Below are positions 35,259-42,722 of a stretch of DNA of 64,000 nt, piece by piece (positions within the stretch are counted from its first letter, which is position 1; every line of letters starts with the position of its first letter). The DNA comes from Bordetella genomosp. 2 (GTDB lineage Bacteria > Pseudomonadota > Gammaproteobacteria > Burkholderiales > Burkholderiaceae_B), in contig NZ_NEVT01000009.1 of NCBI RefSeq assembly GCF_002261345.1, positions 62,001-126,000 on the forward strand. The letters run 5' to 3'. The notes beneath the pieces are model-generated. The model was given only the letters and a program-made list of their open reading frames with translations. It had not been told where the DNA came from and searched no databases. Made by a program: the position numbers and the translations under genes.

Positions 35259-35659
35259 GCCTGCTCCTGTTTGACCGGGTCGAACACCACCAGCGGCTGG
35301 CCGTCGGCGTCGCGGGCGATGCGCGCGCGCACCGCCATGCCGACGCGCACATCCTGCGGCGCGACGCCTTCCACGCGGCTCATCATGCGCGGCCCTTCTT
35401 CCAGCTCGACCAGGCAGACGTTGTACGGCTCGGCCGGCGGCCGCACGCGCATCACGGTGGTGGCATAGACGGTGCCGCGGCCCGACGCCGCCACCCATTC
35501 CAGGTCGAGCGCGCCGGTGCGCGGCGCCGCCACGCGGGGATAAAACACGTATTCGCCGCTGCTGCGCGAGCGCTGGATCATGAAGCGGCCCGCTGCCAGG
35601 TGGGCGAAGTACTCCTGCTGCGGCAGCGGGCCGGACGCGGAAGGCGGATGCTCGGTCAT
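35255..35659 (-). CDS. DUF35 OB-fold protein lacking the zinc ribbon
   Basis: 134 residues from ATG at 35659 (AGGAG upstream). The OB-fold part is normal ('GRGTVYATTVMRVRPPAEPYNVCLVELEEGPRMMSRV', about 60-97; 'VRVGMAVRARI'). The N-terminal rubredoxin-like part 'FMIQRSRSSGEYVFYPRVAAP' contains no cysteine, unlike the paralogue at 12.5 kb with two CXXC pairs. Partner of the overlapping thiolase-fold gene. Confidence 0.86.
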   Translation of the reverse strand: MTEHPPSASGPLPQQEYFAHLAAGRFMIQRSRSSGEYVFYPRVAAPRTGALDLEWVAASGRGTVYATTVMRVRPPAEPYNVCLVELEEGPRMMSRVEGVAPQDVRVGMAVRARIARDADGQPLVVFDPVKQEQA

Positions 35660-36453
35660 GGTTGCTCCTGTGGCCATTGGTACAAAGGGGGTTGCTTGTC
35701 GATGAAGCGGCGCGCCGCTTCCCGGTGGAAGGCGCTTTCGCGGCAGAGCGATTGCGCCATGGCTTCCTGCATGTAGACGGTGCGGCGATCGGACTCGAAC
35801 GCGTGGTTCATCACCGACTTCATGATGCCCAGCGCCCCCGCGGGCGCCTGCTCGAAGCGCGCCGCCAGCGCAATGGCGGCGTCCAGCACCGGCTGCTGTT
35901 CGACCACTTCATGGGCAATGCCGAGCTGCAGCGCTTCGCGCGCGTCGACCACGCGGGCGGAGAAGGCCAGCGCCTTGGCGCGCGCCAGGCCCACCGCGCG
36001 CGGCAGCAAGTACATGCCGCCCAGGTCCGGCACGTAACCGATGCGGGCGAACACCGCGCAGAAAGTGGCGCGCGGCGAGGCCAGCACGAAGTCGGCCGCC
36101 AGCGCCAGCGACAGCCCGGCGCCGTAGGCCACTCCGTCCACGGCGGCGATGACGGGCTTTTCCAGGTCCACCAGCTCGTCGAACCAGCGCTGCATGCCGA
36201 GGATGCGACTGCGGCCCTCGAAGACATCGGTGCGGCCCTGCCCCGCCGCCATCGCGCGGATGTCGCCGCCGGCGCAGAAGTGCCCGCCGGCGCCGGTCAG
36301 CACCACCGCGCGCACCGATTCGTCGTCACGGATGGCCGGCAACGTCGCGGCGAATGCGCCGCGCAGCTCCAGGTCCAGCGCATTGCGCGCGGCCGGCCGG
36401 TTCATGGTCAACACCGCGCACGCGCCCACGCGGGAAAGTTCAAGTACGGACAT
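35656..36453 (-). CDS. Enoyl-CoA hydratase/isomerase family protein
   Basis: 265 residues from ATG at 36453. Oxyanion-hole segments 'GHFCAGGDIRAMAAGQG' and 'VDGVAYGAGLSLALAADFVLA', then 'ARIGYVPDLGGMYLLPRAVG'. The second acidic catalytic position reads Asp in 'VPDLGG', as in some isomerases and hydrolases, so hydration is not certain. Its stop overlaps the DUF35 start (ATGA). Upstream is the 102-bp hairpin array that separates it from the MaoC gene. Confidence 0.88.
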   Translation of the reverse strand: MSVLELSRVGACAVLTMNRPAARNALDLELRGAFAATLPAIRDDESVRAVVLTGAGGHFCAGGDIRAMAAGQGRTDVFEGRSRILGMQRWFDELVDLEKPVIAAVDGVAYGAGLSLALAADFVLASPRATFCAVFARIGYVPDLGGMYLLPRAVGLARAKALAFSARVVDAREALQLGIAHEVVEQQPVLDAAIALAARFEQAPAGALGIMKSVMNHAFESDRRTVYMQEAMAQSLCRESAFHREAARRFIDKQPPLYQWPQEQP

Positions 36454-36485
36454 GGGGTTTCTCAAATAGGCAGATCGGGTTCATC

Positions 36486-36889
36486 GGTGTCTGACACCCT
36501 GGCGAGACGGCCGGCAAATCGCCGCGCTGCCGCAAAGGGTGTCAGACACCTGGACATTGGAGGGCGCAGACACCCGTGCGTTTGCCAGGTGTCTGACACC
36601 CTGGCCAGACGGCCGGCAAATCGCCGCGCTGTCGCAAAGGGTGTCAGACACCTGAGCGATGGAGGGCGCAGACACCCGTACGTTTGCCAGGTGTCTGACA
36701 CCCTGGCCAGACGGCCGGCCAATCGCCGCGCTGTCGCAAAGGGTGTCAGACACCTGAGCATTGGAGGGCGCAGACACCCGTGCGTTTGCCAGGTGTCTGA
36801 CACCCTGGCCAGACGGCCGGCAAATCGCCGCGCTGCCGCAAAGGGTGTCAGACACCTGGACATTGGAGGGCGCAGACACCCCGGGGCCA
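36486..36889. repeat. Tandem hairpin array, 102-bp unit, four copies
   Basis: GGTGTCTGACACC starts at 36486, 36588, 36690 and 36792, an exact 102-bp period, ending at the MaoC stop codon. In the internal copies each unit has CAGGTGTCTGACACCCT and its inverse AGGGTGTCAGACACCTG, a 17-bp inverted repeat, with a loop rich in CGGCCGGCAAATCGCCGC and a linker carrying a third half motif (GCAGACACCC). The core 13-mer is that of the array at 23.2 kb but loop and linker are unrelated. It fills the 436-bp gap between two same-strand genes. Because 102 is divisible by three, long repetitive open frames run through it; I do not call them genes. Confidence 0.95.
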
Positions 36890-37354
36890 TCAATAACGCA
36901 GCTGCATCAGCCATTCCGCCACCATCGCGGGCCGTTCGGCCCCTTCGACGCGAACGTCCACGTGCCACATGCAGCGCGCCTCGTTGTCGCCCAGGTCGTC
37001 GACCCGGGCCAGCCGGAAGCTGCCCACCAGGGCCGAGCCGCTGGGCACCGGCGCCGGAAAACGCACCTTGTCGAAGCCGTAGTTCAGCGCCAGCTTGCGG
37101 CCCGGGAACTCGAACAACTGGTGATACCAGCCGGTGATCAGCGACAGCGTGAGCAGGCCGTGGGCAATGGTGGTGCCGAACGGCGACTCGGCCGCGGCGC
37201 GGGCGCGGTCCACGTGGATCCACTGCCGGTCATGCACCACCTCGGCGTAGGTATCGATGGCGGCCTGGTCGACCACGATGGGGCGCCCCACCACCGGCGG
37301 CCGGCCGACGAAAGCCTTGAGGGCCGCAATGGAATCGAAGCTGGTTCTTTCCAT
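36890..37354 (-). CDS. MaoC family (R)-hydratase/dehydratase
   Basis: 154 residues, hot-dog fold. The active-site pair is in 'DRQWIHVDRARAAAESPFGTTIAHGLLTLSLI' (about 42-73), where Asp/His hydratase residues lie, and 'MWHVDVRVEGAERPAMVAEWLMQLRY' closes the fold. Hydrates an enoyl-CoA, probably with a substrate different from the crotonase in the same operon. Starts 5 bp after the Bug stop. Confidence 0.9.
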   Translation of the reverse strand: MERTSFDSIAALKAFVGRPPVVGRPIVVDQAAIDTYAEVVHDRQWIHVDRARAAAESPFGTTIAHGLLTLSLITGWYHQLFEFPGRKLALNYGFDKVRFPAPVPSGSALVGSFRLARVDDLGDNEARCMWHVDVRVEGAERPAMVAEWLMQLRY

Positions 37355-37359
37355 GGCCG

Positions 37360-38331
37360 TCAGTCCGCCTGCACGCCCAGCGACTTGGCCAGCGGCATCC
37401 ATTGCTTGCGCTCGGCATCGATGAAGCCCGCGAACTCCTGTTGCGAGCCAGGCATAGGCTGGGCGCCGATGCGGCGCAGTTTCTCGACCAGCGCAGGCTG
37501 CTGCAGCGCCTGGTTGATGGCCTGGTTCATGGCCTCGATGGCCGGCTGCGGCGTGCTGGCGCGCGCCATCACGCCGAACCAGGCGGCGGCCTCCAGCCCG
37601 GGGAACCCCAGCTCGCGGGCGGTGGGTACGTCCGCCAGCTGCGGGAACCGCTGGTCGTCCAGGATGGCCAGCGGCACGATGCGCCCGGCCTGCGCCTGCG
37701 CCATGCACGAGGGCAGCGCGTCGAACATGATGTCGATGTTGCCGCCCATCAGGCTGGTGATGGCCGGCGCGCTGCCCTTGAACGGCACGTGGGTCACCTT
37801 GAAGCCCATCTGGCTGGCGGCGTGCTCGCCCGCCAGGTGGGTGATGTTGCCGCTGCTGGCCGAGCCCATGGTCAGCTTGCCGTCCTCCCGCTTGCCCAGC
37901 GCCACCAGCGCGGGCAGGTCGGCGGCGCCGAGGTCCTTGCGGGTCACCAGCAGCAGCGGCGCCTTGCCCATGCCCGCCACGGGAATGAAGTCCTTGGCCG
38001 GGTCATACGACATCTTCTTGTAGATCGCCTGGTTGATGACGATCGGCGCATTGGAGCCGACGAAGAACGTCGCGCCGTCGGGCTCGGCCTGCAGGACCGT
38101 CTCGGCCGCGATCATGCCGGCCGCGCCGCCCTTGTTCTCGATGACGATCGGCACGCCCAGGATGGCGGCGGCATCGTGGGCCACCAGGCGGGTGATCTGG
38201 TCGGCCGCGCCGCCGGCCGGGTAGGGCACGACGTAGCGGATGGAGGAAGGCTTGGCCTGCGCCAGCGCGCCGCCGCAGCAGGCGGCCAGGGCGAGCGCGG
38301 CGACACTACGGACAAATGAACGACGCGGCAT
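37360..38331 (-). CDS. Bug-family tripartite tricarboxylate transporter substrate-binding protein
   Basis: 323 residues. Start at 38331 with AGGAGA upstream. Signal peptide about 1-25 ('RSVAALALAACCGGALAQA'), then 'SSIRYVVPYPAGGAADQITRLVAHD' and 'VIENKGGAAGMIAAETVLQAEPDG' as in other Bug proteins. Second gene of module B, after CaiB. The third Bug protein of the window, again without TctA or TctB nearby. Confidence 0.92.
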   Translation of the reverse strand: MPRRSFVRSVAALALAACCGGALAQAKPSSIRYVVPYPAGGAADQITRLVAHDAAAILGVPIVIENKGGAAGMIAAETVLQAEPDGATFFVGSNAPIVINQAIYKKMSYDPAKDFIPVAGMGKAPLLLVTRKDLGAADLPALVALGKREDGKLTMGSASSGNITHLAGEHAASQMGFKVTHVPFKGSAPAITSLMGGNIDIMFDALPSCMAQAQAGRIVPLAILDDQRFPQLADVPTARELGFPGLEAAAWFGVMARASTPQPAIEAMNQAINQALQQPALVEKLRRIGAQPMPGSQQEFAGFIDAERKQWMPLAKSLGVQAD

Positions 38332-38392
38332 GGTGTTGTCTCCTGTTGTTTTATGAAAGGAAAACGGCCCGGCGCGCGGCGGCGCCGCGCCG

Positions 38393-39616
38393 TCAGATCG
38401 CGCCGGCGGCGCGCAGCGCGGCGATCCGCTCCGGCGCGAGGCCAAGCTGCCCGGCCAGGACGCTGTCGGTGTGTTCGCCCAGCAGCGGGGCGGAGGCGCC
38501 GTACTGAATGGGGGTATCGGACATGCGTATAGGGTTGGCCACCGCCGGCGCCTGCACGCCCGCCCCATGCGGCAGCGCCAGGCGCATGCCGCGATGCCGC
38601 ACCTGCGGATCCTCGAACACCTGCTGCATGTTGTAGATGGGCCCGCACGGCACGTTGGCGGCCTCCATCAGGGCGACCCACTCCTGCATGGTGCGCGCCA
38701 GCATCGCCTGCGCGATCTCGGGAATGAGCGTGTCGCGATTGCGGTTGCGCTGGCCGGGCGTGGCATAGCGCTCGTCCGCGGCCAGGTCGTCGCGCCCGAT
38801 CACCTTGCAGAAAGCGCGGTACTGGCCGTCGTTGCCGACCGCCACGATGACGTCGCCCTCTTTGCAGCGGAAGACCTGGTACGGCACCATGTTCGAGTGC
38901 GCGTTGCCCATGCGGCGCGGCACCTTGCCCGACAGGAAATGGTTGATCGCCTGGTACGAGCTGATGCCGACCACGCAGTCGAGCAGCGACATGTCGATGT
39001 ACTGCCCCTGCCCGCTCACATGGCGGTGTTCCAGCGCCGCCAGGATCGCGGTGGTGGCATACATGCCGGTCAGCAGGTCGCTGATGGCGATGCCGACCTT
39101 CATCGGCTCGTCGCCGGGCGCGCCTTCCGGCTGCCCGGTGATGCTCATCAGCCCGCCCATGCCCTGGAACACGAAGTCGTAGCCCGGCAGCGCGGCATAC
39201 GGGCCGTCCTGGCCGAAGCCCGTGATCGAGCAATACACCAGGCGCGGGTTGACCGCCTTCAGGCTGGCGTAGTCCAGGCCGTAGCGCGCCAGGGTGCCGA
39301 CCTTGTAGTTCTCGACCACAACGTCGGCCGTGGCGGCCAGTTCGCGGATCAGCGCCTGCCCCTCCGGGTGCGCCAGGTCGACGGTGATGGATTTCTTGCC
39401 GCGATTGGCCGCCAGGAAATAAGACGAGTCGGCGGTCTCGCGGCCGGCTTCGTCCTTCAGGAACGGCGGCCCCCAGGCGCGCGTATCGTCGCCCACGCGC
39501 GGACGCTCGACCTTGATCACCTCGGCGCCCAGGTCCGCCAGGTTCTGGGTCGCCCAGGGGCCTGCCAGGATGCGGGTCAGGTCCAGGACCTTGAGGTGTC
39601 CAAGCGCCGTGCTCAT
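38393..39616 (-). CDS. CaiB/BaiF family CoA-transferase (type III)
   Basis: 407 residues. 'LGHLKVLDLTRILAGPWATQNLADLGAEVIKVERPRVGDDTR' is the standard N-terminus; 'GYDFVFQGMGGLMSITG' (about 145-162) precedes the catalytic Asp region, and 'NRGKKSITVDLAHPEGQALIRELAATADVVVENYKVG' is diagnostic. Moves CoA from one acyl-CoA to another free acid. First gene of module B on the minus strand; divergent from a hydratase/LysR pair with a strong dyad in between. Confidence 0.93.
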   Translation of the reverse strand: MSTALGHLKVLDLTRILAGPWATQNLADLGAEVIKVERPRVGDDTRAWGPPFLKDEAGRETADSSYFLAANRGKKSITVDLAHPEGQALIRELAATADVVVENYKVGTLARYGLDYASLKAVNPRLVYCSITGFGQDGPYAALPGYDFVFQGMGGLMSITGQPEGAPGDEPMKVGIAISDLLTGMYATTAILAALEHRHVSGQGQYIDMSLLDCVVGISSYQAINHFLSGKVPRRMGNAHSNMVPYQVFRCKEGDVIVAVGNDGQYRAFCKVIGRDDLAADERYATPGQRNRNRDTLIPEIAQAMLARTMQEWVALMEAANVPCGPIYNMQQVFEDPQVRHRGMRLALPHGAGVQAPAVANPIRMSDTPIQYGASAPLLGEHTDSVLAGQLGLAPERIAALRAAGAI

Positions 39617-39696
39617 GTTTCTCGCTGCCTCCGTGATTCGTTCGGGCTCAGCTTAGGGTCGCGGCTTCCTCTGCGTCCAATATTATTTGTGTGAAT

Positions 39697-39719
39697 TTTG
39701 ATATACGTTGCGTATCAAA
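39697..39719. promoter_or_regulatory. LysR-type operator between module B and hydratase/LysR genes
   Basis: Outer arms TTTGATA (39697-39703) and TATCAAA (39713-39719) are perfect inverted repeats, and ATACG (39703-39707) faces CGTAT (39711-39715) inside them. A T-N11-A pattern fits LysR-type sites. It sits in the AT-rich divergent region, 80 bp upstream of the CaiB start and 127 bp upstream of the hydratase start. Confidence 0.6.
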
Positions 39720-39845
39720 TGGCGCGCCCCGTACACTCGCACATCGGATAGTGCGCGCTGGCCGGCGTGGCCAGGGCGTCATGCGGATATCAAGTCCGCC
39801 CAAACGATAGTCACGGCAGATACTGCCGACCCTGGAGGCTTTCCC

Positions 39846-40640
39846 ATGAGCGATTTCCTTTCCTACACCCAGCAAGGCCACGTGGTGACGCTGACCATGA
39901 ACCAGCCGGAGACGCGCAATCCGCTCACGGGCAATACGGCGGTGGACGAGTTCGTGGCCGCCATCGCCCGCATCGAGGCCGATCCCGGCGTGCGCGCCGT
40001 GATCCTCACCGGCGCCGATCCGGCCTTCTCGGCCGGCGGCGACATCCGGGCCATGCGGCGCCAGGCCGATCCGTCGGTCGGGCCCGCCCACATCCGCGAG
40101 GAATACCGCGCCGGCATCCAGCGGCTGCCGCTGGCGCTGTTCAACCTGGAAGTGCCGGTGATCGCCGCGGTCAATGGCCCGGCCATGGGCGCCGGGCTGG
40201 ACCTGGCCTGCATGTGCGACCTGCGCATCGCGTCCGAGAAGGCCAAGTTCGCCGAAAGCTTCGTCAAGCTCGGCATCATTCCGGGCGATGGCGGCGCCTG
40301 GCTGTTGCCGCGCCTGCTGGGCATGGCGCGCGCCGCCGAGCTGGCCTTCACCGCCGAGGTGATCGACGCCCAGCGCGCGCTGGAATGGGGGCTGGTGTCG
40401 CGCGTGGTGCCGCACGACGAACTGATGGACGCGGCCCGCGCGCTGGCCGAGCGCATCGCCGTGCACCCGCCGCAGGCCATGCGCATGACCAAGCGGCTGA
40501 TGCGCGAAGCCTTGCATACCCGGCTCGACACGCTGCTGGAGCTTTCGGCGGCCTACCAGGCGCTGGCGCACAAGACGCCCGAACACGCCGAAGCCGTGGC
40601 GGCGTTCCTGGAAAAGCGCGCGCCCCGCTTCGACCAATGA
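39846..40640 (+). CDS. Enoyl-CoA hydratase/isomerase family protein
   Basis: 264 residues from ATG at 39846, preceded by GGAGG. Oxyanion-hole segments 'PAFSAGGDIRAMRRQ' and 'VNGPAMGAGLDLACMCDLRIA', then 'VKLGIIPGDGGAWLLPRLLG' with Asp at the second acidic position. Followed 10 bp later by a LysR gene on the same strand. Third crotonase of the window; probably an extra hydratase or isomerase for the module B pathway. Confidence 0.9.
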   Translation: MSDFLSYTQQGHVVTLTMNQPETRNPLTGNTAVDEFVAAIARIEADPGVRAVILTGADPAFSAGGDIRAMRRQADPSVGPAHIREEYRAGIQRLPLALFNLEVPVIAAVNGPAMGAGLDLACMCDLRIASEKAKFAESFVKLGIIPGDGGAWLLPRLLGMARAAELAFTAEVIDAQRALEWGLVSRVVPHDELMDAARALAERIAVHPPQAMRMTKRLMREALHTRLDTLLELSAAYQALAHKTPEHAEAVAAFLEKRAPRFDQ

Positions 40641-40650
40641 GGCCGACCTG

Positions 40651-41601
40651 ATGGCAGAGCCGACCCAACCACCCGGCAAGGGCGACGCCGCGCCCGACCC
40701 GATGCTCGACCTGCGGCGGGTGCGCCAGTTCGTGGTGCTGGCCGAGACGCTGAATTTCCGGCGCGCCGCCGACCGGCTGCATATGACGCAGCCGCCGCTG
40801 ACCGTGGCGATCCAGAAGCTGGAAGCGGATCTCGGCACGCGCCTGTTCGAGCGTGGCGGCGCGGGCGGCGTGTCCCTGACGCCCGCCGGCCAGGCGGCCC
40901 TGGCCGAAGCGCGGCGCCTGCTCTTTCACAATGTGCAGCTGCGGGCGGCCGCGCGCGCCGCCTCCACCGGCACGGGCGGCGCGCTGCGCGTGGGCTTCGT
41001 CGGCTCCACCACCAACGGCGTCCTGCAGCGCATCGTACGGCTGTTCCGGGCCGAGTATCCCGCCGTGGAACTGGTCCTGAAAGAAGGCACGTCGGTACGC
41101 ATCGCCGAACGGGTCGACAGCGGCGACCTGGATGTCGGGCTGGTGCGCACGCCGCTGCTGGCGCCCTCGCGCGCGCGCCTGGCGCCGCTGCTGGCGGAGG
41201 GCTTCGTGGCGGCGCTGCCGCTGGGCAACCCGCTGGCGCACAAGCCGGAGATCAAGATGGAAGAGCTGGCGGCGGAATCGTTCGTCTTCTACTCGCGCGA
41301 AGACGCCGCCGGCCTGCACGCGACCGCCATGCTGGCCTGCCAGCGCGCCGGCTTCCTGCCGCGCGTGACCCAGGAAGCCACGCAGGTGCAGACCGTCCTG
41401 TCGCTGGTCGAAAGCGGCCTGGGCGTGGCGCTGGTGCCGGCCGTCATGCAATACAACCCCAGCCCGCGCGTGGCCTACCGGGCCATCGCCGACCTCTCGC
41501 CGGCCGCCGAGATCGGCCTGGCGCTGCTGTTGCCGGAACCGTCCAGCCCGGCGGCGCAGCGCTTTCGCGAAGTCGCGCTGCACTGCTTCGGCGACGACTG
41601 A
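40651..41601 (+). CDS. LysR family transcriptional regulator (CatR/BenM-like)
   Basis: 316 residues. HTH at about 19-78 ('LDLRRVRQFVVLAETLNFRRAADRLHMTQPPLTVAIQKLEADL'), effector domain from about 108 ('GALRVGFVGSTTNGVLQRIVRLFRAEYPAVELVLKEG'). The opening and 'NFRRAADRLHMTQPPLT' resemble the CatR/BenM group. Co-transcribed with the hydratase and probably acting at the dyad at 39.7 kb to control module B. Confidence 0.92.
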   Translation: MAEPTQPPGKGDAAPDPMLDLRRVRQFVVLAETLNFRRAADRLHMTQPPLTVAIQKLEADLGTRLFERGGAGGVSLTPAGQAALAEARRLLFHNVQLRAAARAASTGTGGALRVGFVGSTTNGVLQRIVRLFRAEYPAVELVLKEGTSVRIAERVDSGDLDVGLVRTPLLAPSRARLAPLLAEGFVAALPLGNPLAHKPEIKMEELAAESFVFYSREDAAGLHATAMLACQRAGFLPRVTQEATQVQTVLSLVESGLGVALVPAVMQYNPSPRVAYRAIADLSPAAEIGLALLLPEPSSPAAQRFREVALHCFGDD

Positions 41602-41615
41602 CGGCCGCGCCGGCC

Positions 41616-42623
41616 CTAGTACATGTTGCGCTTGTAATCCTGTTCCAGCCCCTGGCGCATCAGCCCGGGGATGGATACGGCGCCCCTGGCGAGCGCCGCC
41701 GCCAGGCCGCGCGTCTTGTTGAGCCGCACATGCGCGGCGAAGATCGCCGCCGGGTCGATGTCGGCCGGCGCCACCGGCGCGTCCCACGGCCGCGCGCGCG
41801 CCAGCGCCGCACTGTCGCGCAGTTCGATCGACGGCGAGGCCACGCGGGTCACCAGCTTCGGCACCTTGTCGTGCACCGCGAATTCCTCCCGCAGCGCCGC
41901 GTCGGCGCTGATCTGCGTCGCGCCATGCGCGAGCGCGACCCGGTTGCTGCCCGGCACCAGCAGCATGGCGGCCGCGCAGGGGCGCGCCAGCATGTTGCGC
42001 AGGCTGTCGGTGCGCCGGTTGCCCGGCCGCTCCGCGAAGCGGATGCCGCCATCGCAGGGCCGGACCAGCAGCCCGGCGGGATCGCCCTTGGGGCTCAGGT
42101 CGGTGCGCAGCGCGTCGTCCGCCGTGGCCAGCGCCATGAAGCGGCTCGCCGCCAGGAATGCGGCCGGGTCCGCTGCCGCCGCGGGCGCCGCGGCCGGCCG
42201 CCAGAAGTCCGAGCGCAGCAGGGCCTTGGCGCAATGCGCATAGCATTCGTTCACCGCGACGATGGCGTCGCCGGCCTCCACCGCCGTCACCCTGCCGTTC
42301 ACGCGCAAGGTCTCGCCCAGGCCGGGAACCAGGAACAGCAGGCCGATGCCGCGGCCGGGCTGCGCGTGCGCCGGATCGTCCAGCGCCGCGCATGGCAGGC
42401 GCAGGCGCTGCGCGTCGAGCGCGGCCGCGAAGCCGGGCGGGCCGCCGGCCAGCGTGACCTCGACCAGCCGGGCATCGCTGGTGGCCACGCATGCCAGGGG
42501 CGACGCCTGCAGCCAGCGCCGGGCGTGCGCGTCCAGGTGGTCGATGACCTTCAGGTCAATGGCGGCGGGCCGCGCACCGATCCGGGCCTCCAGGGCCTCG
42601 ATCGTGTGAATCGGGTTATCCAA
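41616..42623 (-). CDS. Pyridoxamine 5'-phosphate oxidase-fold flavin protein, iron-regulated
   Basis: 335 residues, with two apparent split-barrel segments: about 40-145 ('LACVATSDARLVEVTLAGGPPGFAAAL') and about 165-300 ('FMALATADDALRTDLSPKGDPAGLLV', 'ERPGNRRTDSLRNML'), the second matching FMN-binding PNPOx-like proteins. The start is inferred as TTG at 42623 because GAGGAGG sits five to six bases before it and no nearby ATG fits. A Fur-box-like site is 42 bp upstream, suggesting expression under iron limitation, so a role in siderophore or haem metabolism is plausible but unproven. Confidence 0.82.
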   Translation of the reverse strand: MDNPIHTIEALEARIGARPAAIDLKVIDHLDAHARRWLQASPLACVATSDARLVEVTLAGGPPGFAAALDAQRLRLPCAALDDPAHAQPGRGIGLLFLVPGLGETLRVNGRVTAVEAGDAIVAVNECYAHCAKALLRSDFWRPAAAPAAAADPAAFLAASRFMALATADDALRTDLSPKGDPAGLLVRPCDGGIRFAERPGNRRTDSLRNMLARPCAAAMLLVPGSNRVALAHGATQISADAALREEFAVHDKVPKLVTRVASPSIELRDSAALARARPWDAPVAPADIDPAAIFAAHVRLNKTRGLAAALARGAVSIPGLMRQGLEQDYKRNMY

Positions 42624-42664
42624 GCACGCCTCCTCGATGCGGTTGTGGCGCGCTCAATAATAAA

Positions 42665-42679
42665 TGAGAATTATTATTA
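42665..42679. promoter_or_regulatory. Fur box
   Basis: TGAGAAT-T-ATTATTA at 42665-42679 matches the 7-1-7 Fur heptamer consensus TGATAAT-N-ATTATCA at 12 of 14 positions, within a run of A/T from about 42656 to 42690 that contrasts with the GC-rich surroundings. It lies between ycaQ and the flavin protein, just upstream of the latter's start. Confidence 0.75.
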
Positions 42680-42722
42680 ATAATAGAGATACCGTGCCGC
42701 CCCGCCGGCGGCCGCCCGTCCC

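Noticed and set aside
36481-36879. Repetitive open frame encoding a 34-residue repeat across the 102-bp array
   Set aside because: It arises only because the 102-bp unit is divisible by three; other frames and the opposite strand are also open, the 109-bp sister array is not frame-preserving, and no ribosome-binding site is present.
16473-38331. Complete TctABC transporters
   Set aside because: Only the Bug receptor components are present at three places; no TctA or TctB membrane proteins are encoded in the window.
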